Program-made: the position numbers and the translations under genes
Shown here: positions 27,942-37,123 of the stretch, one piece after another
Position numbering within the stretch: the first letter of the stretch is position 1
Layout of the letters: every line of letters starts with the position of its first letter
The notes under the pieces: model-generated
Database searches by the model: none
Told to the model about the DNA's origin: nothing
The model's input: only the letters and a program-made list of their open reading frames with translations
DNA from: Granulosicoccus sp.
Lineage (GTDB): Bacteria > Pseudomonadota > Gammaproteobacteria > Granulosicoccales > Granulosicoccaceae
Reading direction: 5' to 3'
DNA length: 64,000 bases
NCBI GenBank assembly: GCA_023300375.1
Contig: JALZWO010000059.1
Coordinates: forward strand, 1 to 64,000

Positions 27942-28832
27942 ATGGTTCAGAATGTCAAGAAGACACAATCTATTACTGGCAGCCACGTATTATTGGCTGT
28001 AATGAGTACGATATTGGTGGCGTGCGGGGGAAGCAGTGGAACCGAGACTGGTATTGGTACTGGCGTCGGTAGTGAGGGATTCCTTATCTTTGATTTTGAT
28101 AACGATGGTATCGAAGACTCTGCTGATTCGGATGCTGACGGCGATGGTCTTGAAGATTCAAACAGTAATGATCTTTTCATAGACCTAGATAACGATGGTC
28201 GTGACGACTTTTCCTTTAATAATCTAGGTGAGGCCTATTCTGGGGTCACAGGTGCAGAAGGTCTTGCCTCCGTCACTGAGTTCAATGTTTGCGGAAGTGT
28301 TCCGGGTACCGATGCTTTTTCTAGCACATCAGATTGGGCTGACAACTGCTTCGTAGAGCGGAGTATCAATGCGGGAGGTATATTCGCAGACAGCCTGTAT
28401 GCGGTGGGTATTCAGCGCATACTATTTTGTTCAGGATTTGGTGGGACTGCAGGGCAGTCCTATGACGATTTTGCTGATGGAGAATATGGACCCCTATCAG
28501 AAGCTGCGCTCAGGGATTTTCAAGCAAGCACGCCTAATGCACTGACTGATGATGGCATTGTTGGCAGAGACACTTGGGCAAAGCTACAGGATGTTTTGTT
28601 GAATACTGCAACAGTGCAAAGGTTCACGATGTCTATTTCAGGCGGTAATTCACGAGATGAATACAGCTTCAGGTCTGGCCCTTGTGCTGGCATCGCTCTG
28701 TTTTATCAAGACATTGTCGCTGATGGCGATTTTGAAGTTGTAGGCGGTTGGCGGTTGGCCAAAAACATACCTAACGAATTTGAGGCCGTAGCGTTCTCTA
28801 TAGAACCCCCATTCTCAGGACGTCTTGACTAG
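27942..28832 (+). CDS. Lipoprotein with Ca-binding-like acidic repeats and peptidoglycan-binding domain
   Basis: The protein of 296 residues starts with a lipoprotein signal (lipobox LVACGG). Next come acidic repeats of the DNDGIEDSADSDADGDGLED kind, similar to thrombospondin type 3 calcium-binding units. The C-terminal half includes YGPLSEAALRDFQASTP...GIVGRDTWAKLQDVL, a peptidoglycan-binding (PG_binding_1) fold. It is probably an outer-membrane lipoprotein gripping the cell wall. The ATG at 27942 follows GGAGAG; the ORF track start at 27927 is a TTG. It may be unrelated to the chemosensory operon upstream, which is separated by about 170 bp. Confidence 0.75.
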   Translation: MVQNVKKTQSITGSHVLLAVMSTILVACGGSSGTETGIGTGVGSEGFLIFDFDNDGIEDSADSDADGDGLEDSNSNDLFIDLDNDGRDDFSFNNLGEAYSGVTGAEGLASVTEFNVCGSVPGTDAFSSTSDWADNCFVERSINAGGIFADSLYAVGIQRILFCSGFGGTAGQSYDDFADGEYGPLSEAALRDFQASTPNALTDDGIVGRDTWAKLQDVLLNTATVQRFTMSISGGNSRDEYSFRSGPCAGIALFYQDIVADGDFEVVGGWRLAKNIPNEFEAVAFSIEPPFSGRLD

Positions 28833-28893
28833 GGGCATTGAGCTTCTCGCTTGCATCATGTTATTAACGATGCATCTGCCTTATGAGGGAGGC

Positions 28894-28925
28894 GGTTTGG
28901 CCAGTGTCGTGCCATTGGCCAAACC
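28894..28925. repeat. 10-bp perfect stem-loop just upstream of the HEAT-repeat gene
   Basis: GGTTTGGCCA and TGGCCAAACC are perfect complements separated by 12 nt and end 12 nt before the ATG at 28938. There is no T-run on the plus strand. It may act as a terminator-like end for the lipoprotein mRNA, or hide the ribosome-loading region of the next gene. Confidence 0.6.
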
Positions 28926-28937
28926 CCATTACAAGCC

Positions 28938-29948
28938 ATGAAAACCGTTTTGGTTGTTGGTGCAGCCGTTGCTTTCGTCATAGTATTGACAATCAGATTC
29001 TTTAATAGTCCTGATCTTACCGTTGTCGATTTGGACCCAGCATTATCGGGGTCTACGTCAAATCCGCTTCCCACTGAACCCTCCCCCTTCGACATTGTGG
29101 AGCAGGACTCTGTCGACAGCCTTGTTTTACGAAGAACTCCCACGCATCCGGCCAACGATGCCGTTAATGTCAATAAAGCAACCACTAACGATCTGCCAGT
29201 TAACACGGTTGTTGATTGGCAGCTGATACGTAGCGAAGATGAGCTTCTAGAACTAATTGACTCAATTAATGCAAATCCAGCTCTAAAACAACTTCTGATG
29301 GACACTTACCGTCAGGAGCTTGATCCCAAGCGTCGAGAAAAGCTGTCCTCCATTCTAGGTCTGGTTGGTGGAGAGCAAGTAACCTTATTGGCCAGTGAAT
29401 TGATTTTTTCTGGCGATGCAACTCAACGCGTGGAGGGAATGGATTTATTGCAAGCTGTGCAACCTGGTAACCCCATGGCTCGTGAGATAGTTTCGGGTAT
29501 GTTAGCTACCGAGGTTAATTCTGATGTCCTGATTGATGCGCTCACGGCCTTGGCAAAGCCTGGGCCCGTTGACGATCAAAGTCGTGCATGGCTCTCCGAA
29601 CAAGTGTCATTGTTGGCAAATCATGATGATGAAAGCGTACGTGGAATAAGCCTTGGCATATTGTCTCGCTGGGCTGATGGCGGTGCACACACTGATATTT
29701 TCGTGTCAGCTTTGGATGATACTTCGCAGCATGTACGCACAGCGGCGGTATACGCACTGCATGATCACGTGGAAAATCCAGCATTAGTGGTAGAGCGGTT
29801 GTTTAGCGTGCTAGAAAATACAGACGAACATCTACGCGTTAGAAGCGCAGCTCTACTATCACTTAAATCACAACAATTAACACCTGTGCAGTGGGATCAG
29901 CTGGAGCGCCTAGAACTCGAATTAAACACACGACCAAGACGACAGTAG
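28938..29948 (+). CDS. Membrane-anchored HEAT-repeat protein
   Basis: The 336-residue protein has one N-terminal hydrophobic anchor (VLVVGAAVAFVIVLTIRFF), then a Pro/Ser/Thr-rich linker, then alpha-helical repeats from about residue 110 to the end. The repeats read SVRGISLGILSRWADGG and HVRTAAVYALHDHVENPALV, which is the HEAT/PBS-lyase-like pattern. It probably scaffolds other proteins in the periplasm. No Shine-Dalgarno is evident and the start lies just past a stable hairpin. It is immediately upstream of the GAF-HlyD / M50 pair on the same strand, so a shared role in that machine is possible but not shown. Confidence 0.7.
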   Translation: MKTVLVVGAAVAFVIVLTIRFFNSPDLTVVDLDPALSGSTSNPLPTEPSPFDIVEQDSVDSLVLRRTPTHPANDAVNVNKATTNDLPVNTVVDWQLIRSEDELLELIDSINANPALKQLLMDTYRQELDPKRREKLSSILGLVGGEQVTLLASELIFSGDATQRVEGMDLLQAVQPGNPMAREIVSGMLATEVNSDVLIDALTALAKPGPVDDQSRAWLSEQVSLLANHDDESVRGISLGILSRWADGGAHTDIFVSALDDTSQHVRTAAVYALHDHVENPALVVERLFSVLENTDEHLRVRSAALLSLKSQQLTPVQWDQLERLELELNTRPRRQ

Positions 29949-30061
29949 TATTTCAACAGTAGCTGCTGGTTTCAAATAAATGTAAACCGGTACGGATTGG
30001 ATCACTAGTTGCAGGCCAGTGGCATTGCCTAGAAAAAGTGCCTCTGGTGCTATTTGGTTTT

Positions 30062-31912
30062 ATGCCTTCCGCCGTTTTTGAAACTCATCCACCAGCTAAC
30101 GAAAGCTCAGTGATACCTAAGGCACTCGAACAGAGTCAAACGGGTGTTGTAGATGGGTGTTATTCTTGGTTGCAGTGGATACAAAAGCTACTGTGTGCTG
30201 ATTCTCTTGTACTCTACCGCTGTAATACGCGTTTGGGTAAAGTTGCGCTGCGTAAATTAGGCGCCTTGCCGGCCGAAAAATCACTCAATCAGGTTCTGCA
30301 GCATCTAGCTCAGCGTAGCGCTGAGTCTGCTACGTTGGCGAAATTAGATATTGCTGGCGATGGCGTCAGCTCGGCCATTGCGATTCCTGATGTTGTTGGA
30401 AAAAAAGATAGCCCAGTACAGTATGTATTGGTCATCCAACGTGATATTGGCTCATCGTTGGATCTGCAAACACAGGTAAAACTGGTGGTTTGGGCGTTTT
30501 CTGTTTTCGATAAATTCAACCTCTCTACACAATCTTCAGGTTCACCGCGAAAGCTCGTTCAATGGCTTGTTGAGCGCTTGGCTGATACCAGTTCTGGCTG
30601 TGTCTATGCTGACCTTGTTAAAGAGGTCGCAAGACGTACAAACTCAGATAGCTGCTTGCTCGCTAAGCTTGAAATAACATCAGGTAGTGTTAGTCGGGCT
30701 TCATTAATTGCTGTGTCCGGACAGCCGCGCATAGATACTCGTCTTGCGGCGTCGCGTGCACTTGTGACAAATTTTGAAACCGCCTATCTGGGTAAAAATT
30801 TACCGTTAGTCGCGCTAAATCAAGCCTGCGTTGAGCGTACCCTGACGAAACAAACAGCAGTCACTAAGGCGCTTGAGCAGTGCGCGCGTTTAAGCTTACC
30901 GGTTTGTGTAGACCAAACTTGGTTTGTGGTTGCGCTTGAACGAGCTATCACGCAACCGTTTTGTGCCACCCAGAGCAAGAAACTACATGATGAAATCGCA
31001 GCTGCAATGCAGATATCTGAAATGGTGCAGGCGGGCAAGCTAGGGGTAAGAGCAGCGCTTGGGCGACGAGGTCGGCAGTGGTTTGCCTCCGTTGGTTCCA
31101 CGCGTGTACGCAAAGTGTGCGTGATAACGACGTTCTTGTTTTTCTTGTGGTTGTTTTTCTTCCCAATGGAGCACCGAATAAGTGCTCCATTGAATGTTGA
31201 GGCTTCTGAGCGACATGTTCTCATTGCACCCATTGACGGTGTTGTGGAGTCGATCGAAGTTAAGGCTGGAGATCAAGTGATTAAAGGGCAAACGCTTGCC
31301 TCTCTTGACGATCATGAATTGTTGGTGCAGCAGCAGAAGCTACAAAGTGAATCCCTCCAGAATGAACAGTCTTTTGCAAAGGCATTAGCAGGTCATGATC
31401 GAGTAGAGGTAACTCGGCTTAAAGAGCAATCATCGCAAATTAATGCTGAGCTTATGCAAATCGCATTGCAGCGCAGTAAGATGGTTTTGGTTGCTCCCAC
31501 GGATGCCGTGGTGCTCAGTGCCACTCTAGATGATTACTTAGGCGCCACTATATCCGCTGGCGAGACCCTATTTTCGCTGGGCTCTATCGATTCGCATCGC
31601 TTGGTTTTAAACGTATCTGAATACGATGTGCAAGACGTTCGGATTGGACAGAAAGTAGGCCTGAGGTTATCGGCAAATCCCTCACGCGTGCTGGCGGCAG
31701 AGGTTGTAGCAATCATGCCGCTGGTGGTCGCTAGCGCTGGTGCCAATACTGTTCAGGTACACGCAAAAATAGTGGAAGACGTGTCATTGAGGCCCGGTAT
31801 GCAAGGTCTTGGAAAAATACTGGTAGGTCGTCAAGCCTTAGGAGTTCAGTGGGTAAAAAGAGCGGGCTCTCGCCTGTTTTGGCTCGGCTGGAAGCTGGGA
31901 TTGTTGCGATGA
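30062..31912 (+). CDS. GAF-domain HlyD-type periplasmic adaptor
   Basis: The protein of about 616 residues is a fusion. The N-terminal half is cytoplasmic and contains a GAF-like fold (about 165-330, with ELVKEVARRTNSDS-type start and SLIAVSGQPRID). A single membrane helix follows at about 351-368 (ITTFLFFLWLFFFPM). The periplasmic part starts with a biotinyl-lipoyl hairpin (APIDGVVESIEVKAGDQVIKG), then a coiled coil and the HlyD/RND adaptor barrel. It overlaps the M50 gene by four bases. The start is uncertain: GTG at 30038 or ATG at 30062. No substrate is known; a GAF sensor fused to an export adaptor suggests ligand-gated or redox-gated assembly, which is inference. Confidence 0.78.
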   Translation: MPSAVFETHPPANESSVIPKALEQSQTGVVDGCYSWLQWIQKLLCADSLVLYRCNTRLGKVALRKLGALPAEKSLNQVLQHLAQRSAESATLAKLDIAGDGVSSAIAIPDVVGKKDSPVQYVLVIQRDIGSSLDLQTQVKLVVWAFSVFDKFNLSTQSSGSPRKLVQWLVERLADTSSGCVYADLVKEVARRTNSDSCLLAKLEITSGSVSRASLIAVSGQPRIDTRLAASRALVTNFETAYLGKNLPLVALNQACVERTLTKQTAVTKALEQCARLSLPVCVDQTWFVVALERAITQPFCATQSKKLHDEIAAAMQISEMVQAGKLGVRAALGRRGRQWFASVGSTRVRKVCVITTFLFFLWLFFFPMEHRISAPLNVEASERHVLIAPIDGVVESIEVKAGDQVIKGQTLASLDDHELLVQQQKLQSESLQNEQSFAKALAGHDRVEVTRLKEQSSQINAELMQIALQRSKMVLVAPTDAVVLSATLDDYLGATISAGETLFSLGSIDSHRLVLNVSEYDVQDVRIGQKVGLRLSANPSRVLAAEVVAIMPLVVASAGANTVQVHAKIVEDVSLRPGMQGLGKILVGRQALGVQWVKRAGSRLFWLGWKLGLLR

Positions 31913-34011
31913 ATGAACTGCATGTTAAACGAGCACTAGAAGGTTTCCCAGTGTTAAGCCAGCACTGCACAGTGACGCCTACCGTCGTGCGTAGTGAGCA
32001 CTGGCTGATTATCAAAAATACTATTAATGCTTGCCATGTACGGCTGCAAAGAGATTTGTGGCCGGCTTTACGTCAGTTAGATGGAAGTATACAACTACAA
32101 CAGTGGCTCCTTGAACATACGCCAGAGTTTGGCGATCAACGTCTGTTGGGTGCCGTAATGCAGTTGCAACGACAAGGCGTACTGAGTTCTGATGTGGAGT
32201 TATCTGACGGTGGGTCCTTAATGAGCCGCTTGTTTGCACAGAAGAACCCGTTAATGATTCGCTGCCCTTTGTTTAATCCTACACGTCTATTAGAATTTTG
32301 TTGTTTTGTATCCATTGCAATGTCAGGCAAGCTTATCCGTTGGCTATTTTTTAGTACTGTCTGCTTAAGCCTCTATCTGTTGTTCATGCATTGGTCAGCT
32401 GTTGCTCAGCAATTCACAGGTGCCACTGTCACAACTTATGTGTGGCATTTCTTTTTGCTTTATCCAATGTCCAAAGCGCTGCACGAGCTTGCGCATGGTT
32501 GGGCGTTGCAGCAATACGGCGGACAGGTCCCAGAGGCCGGTGTTTCGTTTGTCGTCTTATTTCCACTGCCGTATGTGGATGCTACGGATGCATGGACGTT
32601 AACACGTGAGCAGAGAATGCTTGTGACGGGGGCCGGGATGCTGATGGATTTATTTGTTGCAAGTATTGCCCTAATTCTATGGAGTGTACTGTCAGCTGGC
32701 GTTTTGGCTAATATGGCTTTTAGTGTAATACTAATGAGTGTGGCATCGATTCTGGTTTTCAATGCGAACCCCCTTTTGAAATTTGACGGGTATTACTTAC
32801 TTGAAGATGTGTTGGATAGTCCTGGGTTGGCGCGACGTGCAACTCTGTTCTATCAGTATTTATTCAAGAGATACATTCTCAAGATTCATGAAAGTGTTAA
32901 GCCTTTAGTGGCAAAGGGTGAGAAACCCTATATGTTGATCTACGGGTTTTTGAGTCCGTGTTATCGAGTGATGATTTCACTATTGATCTGTCTTTATTTA
33001 GTCAGTACATTCCATGAGCTTGGTGTTGTATTGTCGGCCTTCTCTCTCATACCACTTTTTGGTTTTCCAATTTTTCGTTCGTATAATTATTTTCGTAATT
33101 CTCGAGACCTAACGGAGCAACGGCTACGGGCTGTGAGTGTAACTGTCAGTATCCTGATTGCTGTAGTCGCTGTGTTGTTGCTATTACCGATGCCATCTAC
33201 AACACGCACTCAAGGTGTTGTATGGGTGGATGAGCAGGCTGAAATTTATGCGGCGCAGTCTGGCGAGCTGGAACAAATTCTAGTGGCAAACGGCGATATG
33301 GTAAAAAAAGGCCAGCCGATAATGGTCCTTAGCGATTTCTCACTGGATATGAACCTCAGCCGTAAGCAGGCGGCTGTGAGGTTGGCGAAACTAGATATTG
33401 AGCGATATCGCCAGAGTGATCCAAGCCTTGCAGTAACTGCACGTATCGAGTTATCTCAAGCTGATGTAGAGGTCGACTACGCTCAGCGTCAGATTGAGAA
33501 ATTGATTGTGAGATCTCCCAAGGATGGGCGTGTTGCCTTTAACGATGATTATAAAAATTCTGGGCAATATGTTTCACAGGGAGTGCTTTTGGCTTACGTT
33601 GTGAATGCCAGAACAAGGCTGATCCGAGCCGTGGTTGATCAGTCAGCGCTAGGCAGAGTTTCTGGTGATGTGGGTAATGTTTATGTCAGATTGGCGTCGG
33701 CTATGTCTCACAATTTCCAGGCCTCACTTGTACGACAGGTGCCTGCTGGCACAAATGAGTTGCCCAGTGCGGCATTAATTGACACAGGTTTTGGAGGATT
33801 TGATGTTGAGCAAATTGACGTTGAACAAGGTCCTCGAACACGTGAGAAAGTATTTCATCTTGAGTTGGCTATTCATGGTGATGAGAGCACTCCGATGAAC
33901 GTGCCTGTAGGTACTAGGGCTTTTGTTACGTTTCAACATGCCAATGAGCCGCTTGGGCCACGTTGGTTTCGTTTGGGACGACAACTGTTGCTGAAGCACC
34001 TAAATGTATGA
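31909..34011 (+). CDS. M50 site-2-type membrane metalloprotease fused to HlyD adaptor, PqqD-like N-terminus
   Basis: The 700-residue protein (ATG overlapping the previous stop; a GTG 20 codons upstream is possible) has three parts. The N-terminal cytoplasmic region ends in a PqqD-like RQLDGSIQLQQWLLEH segment. A multi-helix membrane core carries the zinc motif HELAH (about 192-196) and the third ligand in NANPLLKFDGYYLLED (about Asp293), as in M50 proteases. After the last helices a biotinyl-lipoyl HlyD domain follows (IYAAQSGELEQILVANGDMVKKG). Relatives are found with adaptor proteins in bacteriocin and peptide-export loci, but their function is not established. It is coupled to the GAF-HlyD gene and probably forms a complex with it. 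Confidence 0.8.
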   Translation: MNELHVKRALEGFPVLSQHCTVTPTVVRSEHWLIIKNTINACHVRLQRDLWPALRQLDGSIQLQQWLLEHTPEFGDQRLLGAVMQLQRQGVLSSDVELSDGGSLMSRLFAQKNPLMIRCPLFNPTRLLEFCCFVSIAMSGKLIRWLFFSTVCLSLYLLFMHWSAVAQQFTGATVTTYVWHFFLLYPMSKALHELAHGWALQQYGGQVPEAGVSFVVLFPLPYVDATDAWTLTREQRMLVTGAGMLMDLFVASIALILWSVLSAGVLANMAFSVILMSVASILVFNANPLLKFDGYYLLEDVLDSPGLARRATLFYQYLFKRYILKIHESVKPLVAKGEKPYMLIYGFLSPCYRVMISLLICLYLVSTFHELGVVLSAFSLIPLFGFPIFRSYNYFRNSRDLTEQRLRAVSVTVSILIAVVAVLLLLPMPSTTRTQGVVWVDEQAEIYAAQSGELEQILVANGDMVKKGQPIMVLSDFSLDMNLSRKQAAVRLAKLDIERYRQSDPSLAVTARIELSQADVEVDYAQRQIEKLIVRSPKDGRVAFNDDYKNSGQYVSQGVLLAYVVNARTRLIRAVVDQSALGRVSGDVGNVYVRLASAMSHNFQASLVRQVPAGTNELPSAALIDTGFGGFDVEQIDVEQGPRTREKVFHLELAIHGDESTPMNVPVGTRAFVTFQHANEPLGPRWFRLGRQLLLKHLNV

Positions 34012-34120
34012 TTACGATGATATGCAAATTAATTTGTAATCCAGTTCAGCCAGTTCAATATTGCGCTGCTATTCAGGCAATGAGCCTTGACCATGATTTT
34101 TGCACATGGGGAGCACATCC

Positions 34121-37100
34121 ATGAGTTTATCTTCGGCTCCAGTATCGGTCGATGTTTGGGCAAAGGCTACGGTTAATTTAAGGGACAGATTGGCGCGCTT
34201 GTGGCCGTTTCCACGTATGAGTGCTCGATTACATATCGTAGTTGGTCTCACATCATTGGTAGGCAGTAGTACGTTGTTAGCACTGTTTTTAGGTTTGATA
34301 CCGGACAGGCAACTTCAAGAGCTGCAATCCAGAATAACACTTGCAGAGTCAATAACAATTTTAAGCTCTGCGCTACTAAAAAATGGTGATCTTGCAGACT
34401 TACGTTTCTCGTTAGAATTTATCATCGAGCAAAACCCATCGATACATGCAGTGCGACTTGAACGTCGCTCAGGTGGTGAATACCAGTTCCTATCCGACAC
34501 TGCATCTTTAAATGATCCATCGGCGGCCCCTGTGCTGACTCAGGATATAAAAGTGCCAATTGTGCAGCGTAACCGCAACTGGGGAGAGCTAGTGGTGGAA
34601 TACGTATCAGAAGATAACAACCCGAATTATCAGCAATTGCTTAGCACACGTTGGGCGATTATCGGCTTCATGTCATTTGTCTGTTTTCCATTATTCTATG
34701 TTTTTTTGGGCAAAGTTCTTAAGGAGCTCAATCCCGCTTCAGCGGTGCCCTCAAGGGTGCGCTCGGCGCTAGATACTATTGCAGAAGCACTTTTGGTGCT
34801 TGATAAGCAAGGTAATATTGTCCTGGCAAACTTGGCATTTATTGAATTAACAGGCCAGTCCATGGAGCAATTGATAGGTCAACCTGCAGTGCAATTGCCG
34901 TGGGAAAAATCAGAGTCGTATGTCTGGGAAGAGGCTTTGAACGGGGCCGAGTCCACTCGTCACGAGAAGGTACGTTTTACTGATCTCGAAGGTCAGCAAC
35001 GCTCATTTATTGTGAACTGTTCGCCTGTCGTTACTGCCAAAGATGAGGTTGGTGGCGTTTTAGTTAGCATGGATGACATTACCCAGCTAGAAAAGCAGGA
35101 GGTACAGCTGCGTGAATCTATGCAGTTGGCCGAAGAGGCGAATAGTGCAAAAAGCAGCTTCTTGTCGAATATGAGTCATGAAATTCGTACGCCGATGACT
35201 GCGATATTAGGCTTCACCGAAGTGATGCGGCGAAATTCCAGACAAACAGAAGGCGAGCGACAAGAGTACCTCAATACCATTGCCAAGAGTGGTCAACATC
35301 TGTTGGAACTCATCAATGATGTACTGGATTTGTCCAAAGTTGAGTCTGGAGCAATGGAAGTCGAAGAGCTGCCTTGTCAGTGTGCAGAAATTGCCAGCGA
35401 TGTAATACGTGTTATGCAGGCAAAGGCCGATGAAAAAAGCATTGGCTTACATCTGGAAATTGCAACGCAACTGCCTGATGCAATAAACGCAGATCCGTCC
35501 AGATTACGCCAGGTCATCACAAATCTTGTTGGCAACGCCATAAAATTCACTGATAACGGCGATGTTGTTGTGAGGTTGTCTGCCAACGAATCGAATGCTC
35601 AGCATGAAGCGAATGTCATTATAGAAGTTGCTGATAGCGGTATCGGTATGAGCGAAGAGCAGCAACTAAAAATATTCGATGCTTTCGCACAAGCCGACAC
35701 GTCCATTGCCAGGCGTTTTGGTGGTACCGGCCTTGGTCTTTCTATTAGTCGTCAACTGACTGAAGCCATGCAAGGGCAATTGAGCGTGAGTAGTGAGCCG
35801 AATGTAGGCAGTACGTTTCGCATATCGCTGCCGTTTAACAACGAAAAATATGAGCTTGTTACACCTGAAGCCTTATTCGCGTTACTCGCTGAAGGTGAGC
35901 AGAAACTTAATGTTGTCTGGGACATCAACCCCTCACGTATTTTAGTGGTTGATGATGGCCCAGAGAATAGACAACTGCTCAGTATTGTTCTTGGTGATAT
36001 GGGATTGAGTGTCGATCTAGCAAACAACGGCCAAGAAGGTGTGGATGCACTTTTCAATGCTACAGATGAGCAGGCCTACGACGCAGTACTTATGGATATT
36101 CAGATGCCAGTGATGGATGGATATACCGCGGCTTCAACTATGCGTGAGCGAGGTGCCACTTTGCCTGTGGTCGCACTCACAGCGAATGCTATGAAGGGGT
36201 TCGAAGAGAAAGTGCTTGCCTCGGGCTTTTCGCACTATATGCCAAAACCCATTGACATCGACAAGCTGGGTGCTCTTTTAGCTAAGCTGCTTGGCGGTGT
36301 TGAACGTCAAGAGCCCCAAGTAGTGGCAGCTAAAGCACCGCGCGAACAAACATCGCAGGATAAAATCGATCAAACTCACACTTTGATTAGTGATTTGGCA
36401 CGATCAGACAGTCGCTTTATTCCAATAGTTGAGGATTTTCGTACTCGGCTTGCGCAGCGATCTAAAGAGCTGCGGGCAATGATTGAATCCGAGGATTGGC
36501 AGTCAATTCATGATTTTGGTCATTGGCTCAAAGGTTCTGCCTCTAGCGTTGGTCTCAATGCATTAGCTGAGCCTGGTGTTGATCTCGAAATGGCTGCTGA
36601 TGCGCAAGACAATGAAGCCTGTCGTCAGATACTTTCTGTTATTGACCGTCTGCAGCAATTAATTATTTCAGATCCTTCGGAGAGTCTGTTGGATGCTGGT
36701 GTTCAGGCTGTAGCGGTTTCCTCTGAGGAGCATTCTGGCGCCTCAAATGTGAGTGCCATCGATGAAAATGAGCCAGTTTTTTCAGACTTACCTGTCGAAT
36801 TACCCGAATTTTATGAAGTGGTTAGCCTATTCATTGATAAATTAGATCAACAGATGCGATCTTTACGTACAGCGGTCGCTAACAAGGATACGAAGGTTAT
36901 TTTAGATATCGCTCATTGGTTGCGTGGTTCTGGCGGCAATGTGGGTTACTTGGAGTATTTGACCTTATGTGACCAGATAGAGGTCAGTGCGCAACAATCC
37001 CTGCCTACTTTGAGTGAAGACTTAGCGACTTTGGAAAAATTTAATCAACGAGTGCTAGCGGGTTGGCAGGGGACGCTAAGGCCTGCAAATCGTGGTGTGG

Positions 37101-37123
37101 CAAATAATAAGCCCGTCAAATGA
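34121..37123 (+). CDS. Hybrid sensor histidine kinase with receiver and two Hpt domains (BarA-like)
   Basis: The 1000-residue inner-membrane kinase has, in order, membrane helix 1 (about 37-61), a periplasmic sensor of about 120 residues, membrane helix 2 (about 182-204), a PAS domain, HisKA (FLSNMSHEIRTPMTAILGF), HATPase (NLVGNAIKF, DSGIGM, GGTGLGLSI), a receiver (ILVVDDGPENR; VLMDIQMPVMDGY), and two Hpt domains (FGHWLKGSASSVG and IAHWLRGSGGNVG). GGGGAG seven bases before the ATG at 34121 selects this start over the TTG and ATG upstream. Phosphorelay should end on an external receiver; the next gene, which overlaps by four bases, supplies one. Confidence 0.92.
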   Translation: MSLSSAPVSVDVWAKATVNLRDRLARLWPFPRMSARLHIVVGLTSLVGSSTLLALFLGLIPDRQLQELQSRITLAESITILSSALLKNGDLADLRFSLEFIIEQNPSIHAVRLERRSGGEYQFLSDTASLNDPSAAPVLTQDIKVPIVQRNRNWGELVVEYVSEDNNPNYQQLLSTRWAIIGFMSFVCFPLFYVFLGKVLKELNPASAVPSRVRSALDTIAEALLVLDKQGNIVLANLAFIELTGQSMEQLIGQPAVQLPWEKSESYVWEEALNGAESTRHEKVRFTDLEGQQRSFIVNCSPVVTAKDEVGGVLVSMDDITQLEKQEVQLRESMQLAEEANSAKSSFLSNMSHEIRTPMTAILGFTEVMRRNSRQTEGERQEYLNTIAKSGQHLLELINDVLDLSKVESGAMEVEELPCQCAEIASDVIRVMQAKADEKSIGLHLEIATQLPDAINADPSRLRQVITNLVGNAIKFTDNGDVVVRLSANESNAQHEANVIIEVADSGIGMSEEQQLKIFDAFAQADTSIARRFGGTGLGLSISRQLTEAMQGQLSVSSEPNVGSTFRISLPFNNEKYELVTPEALFALLAEGEQKLNVVWDINPSRILVVDDGPENRQLLSIVLGDMGLSVDLANNGQEGVDALFNATDEQAYDAVLMDIQMPVMDGYTAASTMRERGATLPVVALTANAMKGFEEKVLASGFSHYMPKPIDIDKLGALLAKLLGGVERQEPQVVAAKAPREQTSQDKIDQTHTLISDLARSDSRFIPIVEDFRTRLAQRSKELRAMIESEDWQSIHDFGHWLKGSASSVGLNALAEPGVDLEMAADAQDNEACRQILSVIDRLQQLIISDPSESLLDAGVQAVAVSSEEHSGASNVSAIDENEPVFSDLPVELPEFYEVVSLFIDKLDQQMRSLRTAVANKDTKVILDIAHWLRGSGGNVGYLEYLTLCDQIEVSAQQSLPTLSEDLATLEKFNQRVLAGWQGTLRPANRGVANNKPVK

